A stretch of 64,000 bases of DNA. Source: UBA6522 sp965237785 (GTDB lineage: Bacteria > Pseudomonadota > Gammaproteobacteria > Steroidobacterales > Rariloculaceae). The notes under the pieces were generated by a model, which searched no databases, was not told the DNA's origin, and saw only the letters and a program-made list of their open reading frames with translations. The DNA is taken from contig OZ250159.1 of NCBI GenBank assembly GCA_965237785.1, forward strand, positions 2,356,001-2,420,000, in the 5' to 3' direction. How positions within the stretch are numbered: position 1 is the stretch's first letter; each line of letters starts with the position of its first letter. The position numbers were made by a program, and so were the translations under genes. Shown in pieces: positions 35,056 to 44,164 of this stretch.

Positions 35056-36335
35056 GCGCGCTGTTCCTGGTGGCGATTTTATTCGTCTGCCTCGGGCTGG
35101 GTGTACCCGTAGCCATCTCCCTCGGGCTCGCCAGCCTTTCCACCATCCTCTTGTTCGCCGATCAGAGCATGCTCTCGCTGGCGCAACGCTTCTTCCACAC
35201 CATGCAGGTCTACCCGCTGCTGGCGGTGCCGTTCTTCATCCTCGCGGCCACCTTCATGACGACCGGCGGTGTCGCGAAACGCATGATCGATTTCGCCAAC
35301 GCGCTGGTGGGGCATTTCCGCGGCGGGTTGGCCATGGCGGCGCTTCTGGCTTGCGCGTTCTTTTCGGCGGTATCGGGATCGGCGCCGGCGACGGTGGTCG
35401 CCGTGGGGAGCGTCATGATCGGCGGCATGATCGGTTCCGGCTATTCGCCGCGCTTCGCGTCGGGCGTCATCTGTAACGCCGGGACTCTCGGGATATTGAT
35501 TCCGCCGTCGCTGGTGATGGTCATCTACGGCGCCGTCACCGAATCGTCGATCGGCAACCTGTTCATCGCCGGAATACTCCCCGGCGCGATTCTGACGCTG
35601 GCGATGATGGCTACCGTGGCGGTTATCGCGCGACGTCAGAACCTTCCCCGGCAACCAAGGGTGGGCTTCAAGGGAGCGCTGGTCGCCGGCCGCAAGGCAT
35701 TCTGGGGACTGATCCTCCTGGTAATCATTCTCGGCGGAATCTATGCCGGTATCTTTACCCCCACCGAGGCAGCGGCGGTATCGGCGGTCTACGCTTTCGT
35801 GGTGGCGGTGTTCATCTACAAGGACATCAAACTCAAGGATGTGCCTGACGTCCTCACCGGAGCGGCCAAGACCACGGCCATGCTGATGTTCATCATCGCC
35901 AACGCCTACCTGTTCGCCTTCGTGCTCACGACCGAGCAGATTCCCCAGGTGGCTTCCGAGTGGATCGTCGGTCTTGGATTACCGGTGTGGGGATTCCTGA
36001 TCGTGGTCAACGTGCTGCTGCTGGTCTTCGGCAACTTCATGGAGCCCACATCCGTGGTGCTGATTCTGACGCCAATCATTTTCCCCATTGCGACGCAGAT
36101 GGGTATCGATCCCATTCACCTGGGCGTAATGATGGTGTTGAACATGCAGATCGGACTGGTTACGCCACCCGTCGGATTGAATCTTTTCGTCACCGCAAGC
36201 GTCGCGAAGATGTCGATGGAAGAGGTTATCCGTGCCGCCCTGCCGTGGCTGATGGTGTTGCTCAGCGTGCTCATCATCGTCACCTACATTCCCGCGGTTT
36301 CGCTGATTGTGCCGTCGCTGCTGGGCGTGCTTTAG
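35052..36335 (+). CDS. dctM: TRAP transporter large permease DctM
   Basis: Catalytic sodium-coupled permease, 427 residues, about 12 membrane helices. Characteristic parts are AVSGSAPATVVAVGSVMI, SGVICNAGTLGILIPPSLVMVIYG and the C-terminal NMQIGLVTPPVGLNLFVTAS. Normal length. It completes a standard dctPQM operon; the substrate is likely a carboxylate but cannot be named from sequence. Confidence 0.95.
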   Translation: MSALFLVAILFVCLGLGVPVAISLGLASLSTILLFADQSMLSLAQRFFHTMQVYPLLAVPFFILAATFMTTGGVAKRMIDFANALVGHFRGGLAMAALLACAFFSAVSGSAPATVVAVGSVMIGGMIGSGYSPRFASGVICNAGTLGILIPPSLVMVIYGAVTESSIGNLFIAGILPGAILTLAMMATVAVIARRQNLPRQPRVGFKGALVAGRKAFWGLILLVIILGGIYAGIFTPTEAAAVSAVYAFVVAVFIYKDIKLKDVPDVLTGAAKTTAMLMFIIANAYLFAFVLTTEQIPQVASEWIVGLGLPVWGFLIVVNVLLLVFGNFMEPTSVVLILTPIIFPIATQMGIDPIHLGVMMVLNMQIGLVTPPVGLNLFVTASVAKMSMEEVIRAALPWLMVLLSVLIIVTYIPAVSLIVPSLLGVL

Positions 36336-36422
36336 CGCGCGAAGCACTCACCGATTTTCGTCGCGAGGAGGTCGAGGCCGCCGCGGCGGCGGACGCAACC
36401 GCGGACTTCTCGGATATTCCGG

Positions 36423-36833
36423 CTAAATCGCGGTAAAGCCGCGGGTGGAATGCTCCAGTCGCACGGTCAGCGACCCCTCGTTGATCAGCCACGGGCGCAC
36501 CTCGAAGGTGCGTGCGCCGCTCGCATGCATGGGATCTTCGGCGGCGATGGCGCGCGCCGCAGCCAGATTATTTGCGCGGATGACCACCATGCCTTCACCC
36601 CGCCACTCCTGCTCATCGTCGGTCCAGAACGGGCCCGCGGCAAACAGGATGCCGCTCTTTTCCATGGAAATCTGATACTCCAGATGCTGCTCGAGAACTG
36701 CCATCACCGGCTTCAGTCCGCTCACCGGCCTGGTGAACACCGCATAGAGCTGCAATTGCAACATGCCTTCGCAGGCGGCGCGTAAATCATCCGCTGTCAC
36801 CCTGGGTTCGTCCGCTGCTACCTCTGCGGTCAT
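36423..36833 (-). CDS. YciI-like protein
   Basis: 136 residues with a YciI/ferredoxin-like fold pattern: VMAVLEQHLEYQISMEKSGILFAAGPFW, then GMVVIRANNLAAARAIAAEDPMHASG and FEVRPWLI, where YciI proteins keep a His near the N-terminal helix and an Asp-Pro segment. The role is unknown; members are often associated with small-molecule dehydration or detoxification. The ATG at 36833 is preceded by GGAG; a longer frame begins at 36878. It lies 55 bases after the HMG-CoA synthase-like gene on the same strand and converges with dctM. Confidence 0.72.
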   Translation of the reverse strand: MTAEVAADEPRVTADDLRAACEGMLQLQLYAVFTRPVSGLKPVMAVLEQHLEYQISMEKSGILFAAGPFWTDDEQEWRGEGMVVIRANNLAAARAIAAEDPMHASGARTFEVRPWLINEGSLTVRLEHSTRGFTAI

Positions 36834-36887
36834 ATCCTGCTCTCCGTTTGAACCGCGTCCGGCCATCGCGTTGCCCAAAGGATCGCG

Positions 36888-38351
36888 TTAACCCAAAAAA
36901 CGGTAGTACTCGATACCCTCGTCACTGAAAGCGGGATTCGACGTATCCCCAACAGAGTCCACCAGAAAGCCGGTCCCGAGACTTTCAAGCCCGTCGGCCA
37001 CTCCGTTGTCGTGCAGGCTTTCGTACTGAACTCGCGTCAGCGTCTGCCGCGGCTCAAACGCCTCGCTAAAGCCGATGCGTGACGCGGCAGGCTGCCAATT
37101 GTCCACCAGTGTCATCGGGACGGCCTCGGCGGCGTCTCCGCTGCCGTAACCGACGGCCAGAATGTCTCGGCCGGCGAGGTCGCGCCCGTCGCGGGCCGCT
37201 TCCTCCAGACCCGCCGCCATCCAGGCGGGCAGTGCCGCGCAGTAGACGTTGCCGATGTCCTTCATGGGATCCGCGCCCAGCGACATTTTCGAGGAGAGCA
37301 GCTCCCGAAAGACATGCCCCCCACGAAAATCCTTCAGCAACGCCATACTGAGCGGGTATACGTCGTCGTTGATGTTGCCGTCGCGGACGAGTTGCAGCAC
37401 ATCCGGAGTCGAATTCATTTCCGCGATGACCAGGTCCGGGTCAAGACCGGCATGCCGGCAATAGGCTCTCAGTTCCGAGCGCCCGGATTCGCTGTCGTTC
37501 GCCAATCCGAACAGATAGCTCAACGCAAAAGATGTGAGCGGCATGCGATGGTAGGGTCGGTGCATGAATGCGGCGCCGAGTCCGTGGTAGTAGTTGGTGG
37601 GATTCACGTTCAGACGGCGCATCATTTCCCCAAGCGCATGCATCGTCTCGTCCAGATAGCACGTGGTGGAGTACTTGCCGTTGAAAACCGGCAGATCCTG
37701 GAAGTGGCGGTTGAGTTGGTTGCGAATAAGGTTGCGAAGCACCGGTTTGCGAAAATCGACGGCCCGGTAGGATGAGGCGCTACCGACACACTTCAAGTTC
37801 ACGGACAGCAATTCAGGGTCGCGCTCCAACAGCATCGCGACGGCGCCCGCGCCTTGCGTTGGCTCTCCCGAGCTACCCCGGGCATACTCGGCGATGTCGG
37901 CGCTGACCACGATCGCGCAACGGTCGTCGTCTTCCAGCGCCAGGTAACGCAGCCCATACTTGAGGGCATAAATGGCCCCGAGACAGGCGTGCTTGACTTC
38001 GGGTACTTCACAGTAGCGGTTGATGGCCGGCATTCCGCGTGCCGCGAGTTCCTGGTCCAACATTCCCTTGACGATGACCGCGCCGGCGGAATTATCCGTG
38101 CTCGATTCGGTACCGAGACCAAGAAAACCGATCCGACCGGGATCGACTCCATAGCGCTCGATCAGGCGCATGACGGCGGTACCCGCCATGGTGTAGACGC
38201 TCTCCCGCGGTCCGCGCATCCGAAAGCTGTTGCCGACGACCGCGCGAGTCTTTTCCCAGGGCGCCCCGGTCCACTGGCACCAATCTTCCAGACTCACTCG
38301 ATACGGAGGCACATAAACCGCGAATCCGCTGATCCCGACGTCACGTTTCAT
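36888..38351 (-). CDS. HMG-CoA synthase-like protein
   Basis: 487-residue thiolase-fold condensing enzyme of the HMG-CoA synthase / PksG type. The probable catalytic Cys is in EVKHACLGAIYAL, the Glu in GLGTESSTDNS and the His in MHRPYHRMPL. The opening GISGFAVYVPPYRVSLEDW is also typical. Bacterial relatives make HMG-CoA or act in beta-branching during polyketide synthesis; no polyketide genes are near. It is flanked by a ferredoxin upstream and a YciI-like gene downstream on the same strand, so a short catabolic or biosynthetic operon is likely. Substrate unknown. Confidence 0.83.
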   Translation of the reverse strand: MKRDVGISGFAVYVPPYRVSLEDWCQWTGAPWEKTRAVVGNSFRMRGPRESVYTMAGTAVMRLIERYGVDPGRIGFLGLGTESSTDNSAGAVIVKGMLDQELAARGMPAINRYCEVPEVKHACLGAIYALKYGLRYLALEDDDRCAIVVSADIAEYARGSSGEPTQGAGAVAMLLERDPELLSVNLKCVGSASSYRAVDFRKPVLRNLIRNQLNRHFQDLPVFNGKYSTTCYLDETMHALGEMMRRLNVNPTNYYHGLGAAFMHRPYHRMPLTSFALSYLFGLANDSESGRSELRAYCRHAGLDPDLVIAEMNSTPDVLQLVRDGNINDDVYPLSMALLKDFRGGHVFRELLSSKMSLGADPMKDIGNVYCAALPAWMAAGLEEAARDGRDLAGRDILAVGYGSGDAAEAVPMTLVDNWQPAASRIGFSEAFEPRQTLTRVQYESLHDNGVADGLESLGTGFLVDSVGDTSNPAFSDEGIEYYRFLG

Positions 38352-38452
38352 TTAAGACTCCAGAGATTGCCGATACCGAACCGGAACTGGACGCGAACCA
38401 ATTCACCGGATTCACCGAATTGCCATCATTGTAACCTTGTGGCGCCCGCGGG

Positions 38453-38770
38453 CTAGTACAACGGCGCCACTTCCAGGGTCAGTCCGTCGAGTTCTTCCGT
38501 CACCTCGATCTGGCACGTCAGGCGGCTGTTGGATCGCCGTTCCGTGGCCGCTTCCAGCATGGAGTCCTCGATGACATCCATCGCCGGCAGCTTGTCCCAC
38601 CAATCCTCCCGAACATAACAGTGACACGTCGCACAGGAGCAGGCGCCGCCGCACTCGGCCTCGACCCCCTCCACGCCGTTGTTTACGGCGCCTTCCATGA
38701 CCGAATAGCCCACCTCGACATCGACTTCCACAGCGTTTCCGTCCGGTTCGATGTATACGATTCTGGGCAT
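38453..38770 (-). CDS. 2Fe-2S ferredoxin (adrenodoxin/Isc type)
   Basis: 105-residue electron carrier. The cluster ligands are visible: three cysteines in CGGACSCATC and the fourth in RLTCQIEV near the C-terminus, with the long-spacing pattern of vertebrate-type ferredoxins that serve cytochromes P450 or oxygenases. It lies 101 bases upstream of the HMG-CoA synthase-like gene on the same strand. No oxygenase or reductase is adjacent. Confidence 0.92.
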   Translation of the reverse strand: MPRIVYIEPDGNAVEVDVEVGYSVMEGAVNNGVEGVEAECGGACSCATCHCYVREDWWDKLPAMDVIEDSMLEAATERRSNSRLTCQIEVTEELDGLTLEVAPLY

Positions 38771-39062
38771 TCTCGGGTTCCTGGCGGCAGGCGATGCATG
38801 CTAGCGCCGAAACCTCCCGATAGGAAGGCCCCGAGGATGCGATCGCGCAATCCTTGCAATTCCCCTTGAACCGCCTGCCAGGCCACCGTGGAGCCGTTGA
38901 AATTCAATGGCCGCCCATTGTAGCTCCCGTCCAGGCGTGTCGAGGCGCGCGCAACGGCGAGGTCGATCTTCCATAGATGACTGCCGCTCAAGCTGCGCGC
39001 GTCCTTCCATATCCGGTTTAAGATTTCTTTACTTGCGCAGGGCCACTGACAAGCGGTAGGGT
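38771..39062. other. Gene-free stretch upstream of ferredoxin and gntR
   Basis: No convincing gene was seen. A small palindrome TTGAAATTCAA lies near 38918. On the plus strand TTGCGC (about 39029) and TAGGGT (about 39057), 18 bases apart, are a weak candidate promoter for the gntR operon just ahead of its operators. Confidence 0.4.
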
Positions 39063-39088
39063 TTGGTCTAACCAATTTGGTAGGACCA
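39063..39088 (+). promoter_or_regulatory. Twin GntR/FadR-type operators
   Basis: Two copies of TGGT-N3-ACCA stand close together: TGGTCTAACCA at 39064-39074, extended to TTGGT-CTA-ACCAA, and TGGTAGGACCA at 39078-39088. TnGT-N3-ACnA is the consensus of FadR-subfamily GntR regulators. They end 3 bases before the gntR ATG, so autorepression of the efflux operon is likely. Confidence 0.7.
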
Positions 39089-39091
39089 TCC

Positions 39092-39817
39092 ATGGAGGCG
39101 GTCGTGTCCCGAACCGAGGAAATTACCCGGACCCTGAGGGATGACATCCTGCGCGGCCAATACCGCGCCGGTGAGCGGGTACCCTCCGAACGGGATTTGG
39201 CGGCGCGATTCGCTACCAGCCGCGGCACCGTTCGCGAGGCGCTCAAGAAACTGGAACAGCTCGGCATCGCGTCCATCAACCCCGGCGGCGCCCGCGTCGT
39301 TCCGGTTCAGGAGTGCACCCTGGATGTGCTCGGGCCGCTGATGGAACTGGACGACGTCCCGGATGCCGCGCTCGTCGATCAGGTGCTGGAGGTTGGGGCC
39401 ATGCTCATCGGCTATGCGGCGGAGATTGCCGTGGAGCGGGGCGACCCCGCCGCGCTGGAGGATGTGGAGGCGATCATCGCCGAGATTCTCGCGGCCTCGC
39501 CGGAGACCCTCGGCAAGATGCGCGCTCCCATGCGGCTGGGGCGCGCATTCGCCCGAGCGTCCGGCCACCTGGTGCTATTGCTGATCGTCAACGGCTTGCG
39601 CACGCAGGTCGCGGATCCGAAGCGCATCCCGGGGTTCCCTCCCAAGCTGGACCCGAAGCCCCTGAAGAGGATCGTCGTTGAACTCAAGGCGGCGGTGACC
39701 GGCCGCGACGGAGCCGCGGCGAGCTTTTGCATGAGACAACTCGTGCAACTCGTCAGAGAGGCAGCCAGGGAGACGCTGCTCTCCCACGGTCCGGACACCA
39801 AGGAAAAGGAATCATGA
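39092..39817 (+). CDS. GntR-family (FadR subfamily) regulator of an RND efflux operon
   Basis: 241-residue regulator with an N-terminal winged helix: VSRTEEITRTLRDDILRGQYRAGERVPSERDLAARFATSRGTVREALKKLEQLG, given here in parts, is a textbook GntR domain. The C-terminal all-helical effector domain is FadR-like. The open frame could start with TTG at 39077, but that codon lies inside the operator pair, so I use the ATG at 39092. The stop overlaps the adaptor gene start (ATGA), which ties the regulator to the efflux pump. The effector is unknown. Confidence 0.88.
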   Translation: MEAVVSRTEEITRTLRDDILRGQYRAGERVPSERDLAARFATSRGTVREALKKLEQLGIASINPGGARVVPVQECTLDVLGPLMELDDVPDAALVDQVLEVGAMLIGYAAEIAVERGDPAALEDVEAIIAEILAASPETLGKMRAPMRLGRAFARASGHLVLLLIVNGLRTQVADPKRIPGFPPKLDPKPLKRIVVELKAAVTGRDGAAASFCMRQLVQLVREAARETLLSHGPDTKEKES

Positions 39818-41001
39818 ATCCCAAAATCATCGCCCCGGTTGCCGTCCTGGCCCTTGCCTTCGCCGGCACGGCGCTGCTGATGCTCAACAGCAGGCAGCTC
39901 AGCCCGAGCGCACCGGAAGCCGTTGCGCCCGCGGTCAGGGTGGTTCATGTGGCGCCCTCCAGTGTGCGCATGGTCGTTCACGCCCAGGGAACGGTTTCAC
40001 CCCGCACCCAGGCCGATCTCGTGCCGGAGGTATCGGGCAACGTGCTGTGGGTGTCCGCCAACCTGGTGTCGGGCGGTTACTTCGAGGCAGGTGAACCGCT
40101 GCTGAGAATCGACGACCGCGACTACCGCAATACCGTGCAAAGGGCGCGGGCGGCGGTGAGCCGCGCCCAGGCGGAACAGGAATTCGCCCACTTCGAGCTG
40201 CAACGGCTGGAGGAAATGGAGGCTCGCCAACTTATCAGCCGGTCCGATGTTGAGACCGGCATGCGCACGGCCCGCGTCGCCGACGCCTCGCTCGCCGATG
40301 CCGAAGCGGCGCTGGAGCAGGCGGAGCGCGATCTGTCGCGGACCGAGCTGGTGGCTCCGTTTGCGGGCCTGGTGAGAAGCGAGCAGGTCGACCCCGGGCA
40401 GTTCGTCAGCCGCGGGGCGCCGATAGCCAGCCTGTATGCCGTGGACTACGTCGAGGTGCGCCTGCCGATTGCCGATCAACAGCTCGCCTATCTCGATCTC
40501 CCGCCGATGCAGCGCGGTGAGCTGGACGAGTCCACGGCCCCGGCGGTCGTGTTGTCCGCGCAATTCGCCGGAAACGACTACCAATGGCAGGGCAAACTGG
40601 TGCGCACCGAAGCCGAGATCGACTCGCGCAGCCGTATGGTGCAGGCCGTGGCCCGCGTCAGCGCCACGGAAAGCGCGTTCGAGGATCCGCACAACCTGCC
40701 GCCCCCCGTCGGTCTGTTCGTACAAGCCGAGATCCAGGGCCGATCCGCCGACAACGTCGTCGTGCTGCCCAGATCGGCGATTCGCAATGGCAATCAGGTA
40801 CTGATCGTGGACGACGAAGACCGGTTGCGTTTCCGGGCCGTGCGCATCGCGCGCGTCTACGGCGATGACGCCTACATCGACGGCGGGCTCGAAAAGGGCG
40901 ACCGGGTGTGCATATCCGCGCTGCAGGCGGTGGTGGACGGGATGCGCGTGGACGTGGTTGCCGATGAGCGCGCCGACCCGCGGGGAGTTTCCGGGTCATG
41001 A
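39814..41001 (+). CDS. RND efflux periplasmic adaptor (membrane fusion protein)
   Basis: 395-residue HlyD/AcrA-like adaptor. An N-terminal anchor (VAVLALAFAGTALLML) is followed by the lipoyl half-motif VSPRTQADLVPEVSGNV, a coiled-coil hairpin (about 100-170) and the second half-motif DLSRTELVAPFAGLVRSEQVDPG. A beta-barrel and membrane-proximal domain end the protein. It overlaps both gntR and the RND pump by 4 bases. No outer-membrane factor gene follows, so a shared TolC is expected. Confidence 0.92.
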   Translation: MNPKIIAPVAVLALAFAGTALLMLNSRQLSPSAPEAVAPAVRVVHVAPSSVRMVVHAQGTVSPRTQADLVPEVSGNVLWVSANLVSGGYFEAGEPLLRIDDRDYRNTVQRARAAVSRAQAEQEFAHFELQRLEEMEARQLISRSDVETGMRTARVADASLADAEAALEQAERDLSRTELVAPFAGLVRSEQVDPGQFVSRGAPIASLYAVDYVEVRLPIADQQLAYLDLPPMQRGELDESTAPAVVLSAQFAGNDYQWQGKLVRTEAEIDSRSRMVQAVARVSATESAFEDPHNLPPPVGLFVQAEIQGRSADNVVVLPRSAIRNGNQVLIVDDEDRLRFRAVRIARVYGDDAYIDGGLEKGDRVCISALQAVVDGMRVDVVADERADPRGVSGS

Positions 41002-44000
41002 AGCGCATCATCGCCTGGTTTGTCGGCAACCCGGTGGCCGCGAATCTGCTGATGATGATACTTATCGCCGGCGGATTGATCTCCGTCGTCCAACTCAGAC
41101 AGGAGGAAATGCCCACCATCGACCTGGGCACGGTACAGGTGACCGTACCGTACCTGGGCGCCGCGCCCGAGGAGGTGGAGAACGGCGTTGTCCTGAGGAT
41201 CGAGGAAGCCCTGGAGGGCGTTCAGGACATCGACCGGATGACCTCGGTCTCCGGCGAAGGCGCCGCCAGCGTCATGGTGGAACTGGAAACCGGCGCGGAC
41301 GATATCCAGGCACTGAACGAGATCAAGAGCCGAGTGGATGCCATATCCACCTTCCCCGCGGAAACGGAGCGGCCCATCGTCTCGCTGTTGACGATGCAGA
41401 GTGACGGCGTGGAAATCGCCGTTTTCGGAGCAGCGGACGAGCGTACCCTCAAGGAACTGGCGCTGGAAATCCGCGACGATATAGCCGCCATCGACGGCAT
41501 CTCCCAGGTGGAAGTGACTTACGTCCGTCCCGACGAAATCTCCATCGAGGTCTCCGAGCAAACCTTGCGGCGGCTGGGACTGACCTTCGATCAGGTAGCC
41601 GACGCCGTGCGGCGCACTTCTCTGGATATGCCCGGCGGCTCGATCAAGGCCGAAGGCGGAGAAATTCTGCTCCGCACCCAGGGGCAAGCCTATCGGGGCG
41701 CGGATTTTCGGGACATCGTGGTGGTCTCGCGAACGGACGGCACCAGCGTTCGCCTGGACGAGATCGCGGAGATCGTCGATGGTTTTCAGGAGGGGGATAC
41801 CCAGGCCAGATTCGACGGCCGTCCCGCGGCGATGGTCAAGGTATACCAGGTGGGCAACGAAGACGTCGTACAGATCAGCGATCGGGTCGCGGCCTATGTA
41901 GACCAGGCCCAGGCGCGCATGCCGGACGGCATCCAACTGACCATCTGGCAGGACGAATCGGACGAACTCAAGGCCCGCATCGATATTCTCCTCGGTACCG
42001 CCGCGGGCGGACTGGCCCTGGTGCTGCTGCTTCTGGCACTGCCCCTGCAGTTTCGGCTGGCGATGTGGGTCGCGGCCGGCATCCCCATCGCCATGCTGGG
42101 AACCATCGCGGTTTTCGGCGCCGTGGGCATCACCATCAGCACCATGTCGGTGGTCGCCTTTATCCTCGTTCTCGGCATCGTGGTGGACGACGCCATCGTG
42201 GTGGGCGAGCGGGTGTTCGCTCACGAGCGCCACGGAGAGGATCAGATCACGGCCGCCGTGGAGGGCACGGCCGAAGTGGCCGTCCCGGTTATTTTCGGCG
42301 TGTTGACGACCATTGCGGCCTTCATACCGCTCATGTTCACCCCGGGGGACATCGGTCAACTGTTCTCCGTCGTCGGCTACGTGGTCGTCATCTGCCTGGT
42401 CTTCAGCATCATCGAATCCCAACTGATCCTGCCGGCTCACCTGGCGCACCGCCGCGTAACCGCCCCGTCGGCGAGCGGAAATGCGTTCACGGCCCGGTGG
42501 CGCCGATTTCAGAAGATCATTTCCACGGGGATCGAGCGTTACGCGACGGAAACCTATGGGCCGGCTCTGAACCGTGTCCTGGAGTGGCGCTACCTGGCAT
42601 TGGCCGGCGGTGTCGGCGTGCTCGCGGTCGCCCTGGGACTGATTTTCAGCGGCCGCATCGAAATCCAGTTCCTGCCCGCCATCGAGGGCGACAGAATCCT
42701 CGCTCAATTGGAAATGCCCGAGGGCGTCGACGTCGCGGAAACCGCACGGGGGGCCCGGCAGATCGAGGCAGCGGCCCTGGTACTCAAGGAAGAGCTGGAT
42801 GCCGCCTACACAGACCGTCCCTCACTCGTCCAGCATGTCTTCTCCTCGGTTGGCCAGGCCTTGGGCGGGCGGTTCAGGTCCGCCCCGCAAAGCCATACGG
42901 CCGAAATGGTGCTCGCCGTCCTCCCACTTCCGGAACGCGGCGACGTGTCGGTCACCGAGATGGCGGAGCGGTGGCGGGAGTTGACCGGCCCCATCCATGA
43001 CAGCGTCCAACTCACGTTCTCTACCACCGGACTCACCGCGGGCGATGCCATTGCGATCCGGCTCCAGGGCAGAAATGTGGACGATCTGGCGAATGCCGCC
43101 GCGGAGCTGCGCGGCGAACTTGCGCGCTTCGACGGCGTCGCGGATATTTCCGACTCCTTCCGCTCGGGCAAACAGGAGGCCAAGCTCTCGCTGCGCCCCG
43201 AGGCGCGCCAATTGGGCCTGACGTTGAACGACCTGGCGCGTCAGGCGCGCCAGGCCTTCTACGGTGAGGAAGCGCAGCGCGTACAGCGGGGCAGCGAGGA
43301 CGTCCGCGTCATGGTCCGCTATCCAGAGGCGGAGCGGCGCTCCCTCGGCGACCTGGAAAACATGCGGATCCGTGCCGCCGACGGCACCGAGATCCCGTTT
43401 GCGGCGGTGGCCGATATCACCCTGGGGCGAGGCTACTCCGACATTACCCGCATCGACCGCCAGCGCGTCGTCACGGTACGCGCCGACGTCGACCGCGACG
43501 CGGTCACCCCGGAAGCGGTGCTGCGCAGCATCGAAGCCGACGCCCTGCCGAGGATTCTGTCCCGCTACCGCGGCATCGGCTACACCTTGTCCGGTGAGCA
43601 GGAGGCGAGAAACGAGTCCGTCGGTGGGTTGATCAGTCTCATACCGCTGGCTCTGCTCATCATGTACGCACTGCTGGCCATCCCGCTGCGTTCCTACCTT
43701 CAGCCGCTGGTGATCATGAGCGTCATACCCTTCGGCGCGGTAGGCGCCATCGTCGGACACCTCGTGATGGGCTGGTCGCTTGTCATGCCCTCCATCTTCG
43801 GGTTGATTTCGCTCGCCGGCGTGGTGGTGAATTCCAGCCTGGTGCTGGTCGATTACATCAACCGGCAACGGCGCGCCGGCGTCGATGTACTCGAGGCGGT
43901 GCAGCGCTCCGGCATGGTGCGTTTTCGCCCCATTCTCATGACCTCTACGACGACCTTCGCGGGGCTGTTGCCGTTGATGCTCACGGACAACCCGGCCACC

Positions 44001-44153
44001 GCCTTCATTATCCCCATGGCGATCTCGCTGGCTTGGGGCGTGCTCTTCGCGACGGTGATCACGCTGTTCCTGGTACCCTGCCTGTACCTGATTCTGGAGG
44101 ACTTGTTGCCGGTGAAGCAGGCCGCGGCAGTGGCCACCGCGGAAGGATGGTGA
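40998..44153 (+). CDS. RND family efflux permease
   Basis: 1051-residue inner-membrane proton/drug antiporter of the AcrB superfamily with 12 helices and two large periplasmic loops. The TM4 aspartate pair of the proton relay is present in VLGIVVDDAIVVGE (about residue 396). In TM10, where AcrB has Lys940, this protein has AGVVVNSSLVLVDY, an Asn, as in a divergent subgroup of marine RND pumps. The substrate is unknown. The GntR regulator, rather than TetR, and the missing outer-membrane gene suggest a metabolite or lipid efflux role. Confidence 0.93.
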   Translation: MKRIIAWFVGNPVAANLLMMILIAGGLISVVQLRQEEMPTIDLGTVQVTVPYLGAAPEEVENGVVLRIEEALEGVQDIDRMTSVSGEGAASVMVELETGADDIQALNEIKSRVDAISTFPAETERPIVSLLTMQSDGVEIAVFGAADERTLKELALEIRDDIAAIDGISQVEVTYVRPDEISIEVSEQTLRRLGLTFDQVADAVRRTSLDMPGGSIKAEGGEILLRTQGQAYRGADFRDIVVVSRTDGTSVRLDEIAEIVDGFQEGDTQARFDGRPAAMVKVYQVGNEDVVQISDRVAAYVDQAQARMPDGIQLTIWQDESDELKARIDILLGTAAGGLALVLLLLALPLQFRLAMWVAAGIPIAMLGTIAVFGAVGITISTMSVVAFILVLGIVVDDAIVVGERVFAHERHGEDQITAAVEGTAEVAVPVIFGVLTTIAAFIPLMFTPGDIGQLFSVVGYVVVICLVFSIIESQLILPAHLAHRRVTAPSASGNAFTARWRRFQKIISTGIERYATETYGPALNRVLEWRYLALAGGVGVLAVALGLIFSGRIEIQFLPAIEGDRILAQLEMPEGVDVAETARGARQIEAAALVLKEELDAAYTDRPSLVQHVFSSVGQALGGRFRSAPQSHTAEMVLAVLPLPERGDVSVTEMAERWRELTGPIHDSVQLTFSTTGLTAGDAIAIRLQGRNVDDLANAAAELRGELARFDGVADISDSFRSGKQEAKLSLRPEARQLGLTLNDLARQARQAFYGEEAQRVQRGSEDVRVMVRYPEAERRSLGDLENMRIRAADGTEIPFAAVADITLGRGYSDITRIDRQRVVTVRADVDRDAVTPEAVLRSIEADALPRILSRYRGIGYTLSGEQEARNESVGGLISLIPLALLIMYALLAIPLRSYLQPLVIMSVIPFGAVGAIVGHLVMGWSLVMPSIFGLISLAGVVVNSSLVLVDYINRQRRAGVDVLEAVQRSGMVRFRPILMTSTTTFAGLLPLMLTDNPATAFIIPMAISLAWGVLFATVITLFLVPCLYLILEDLLPVKQAAAVATAEGW

Positions 44154-44164
44154 GACAGGCCGGC

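Noticed and set aside
40872..42707. 611-codon minus-strand open frame
   Set aside because: It is antisense to the RND permease. High GC content makes such long shadows common.
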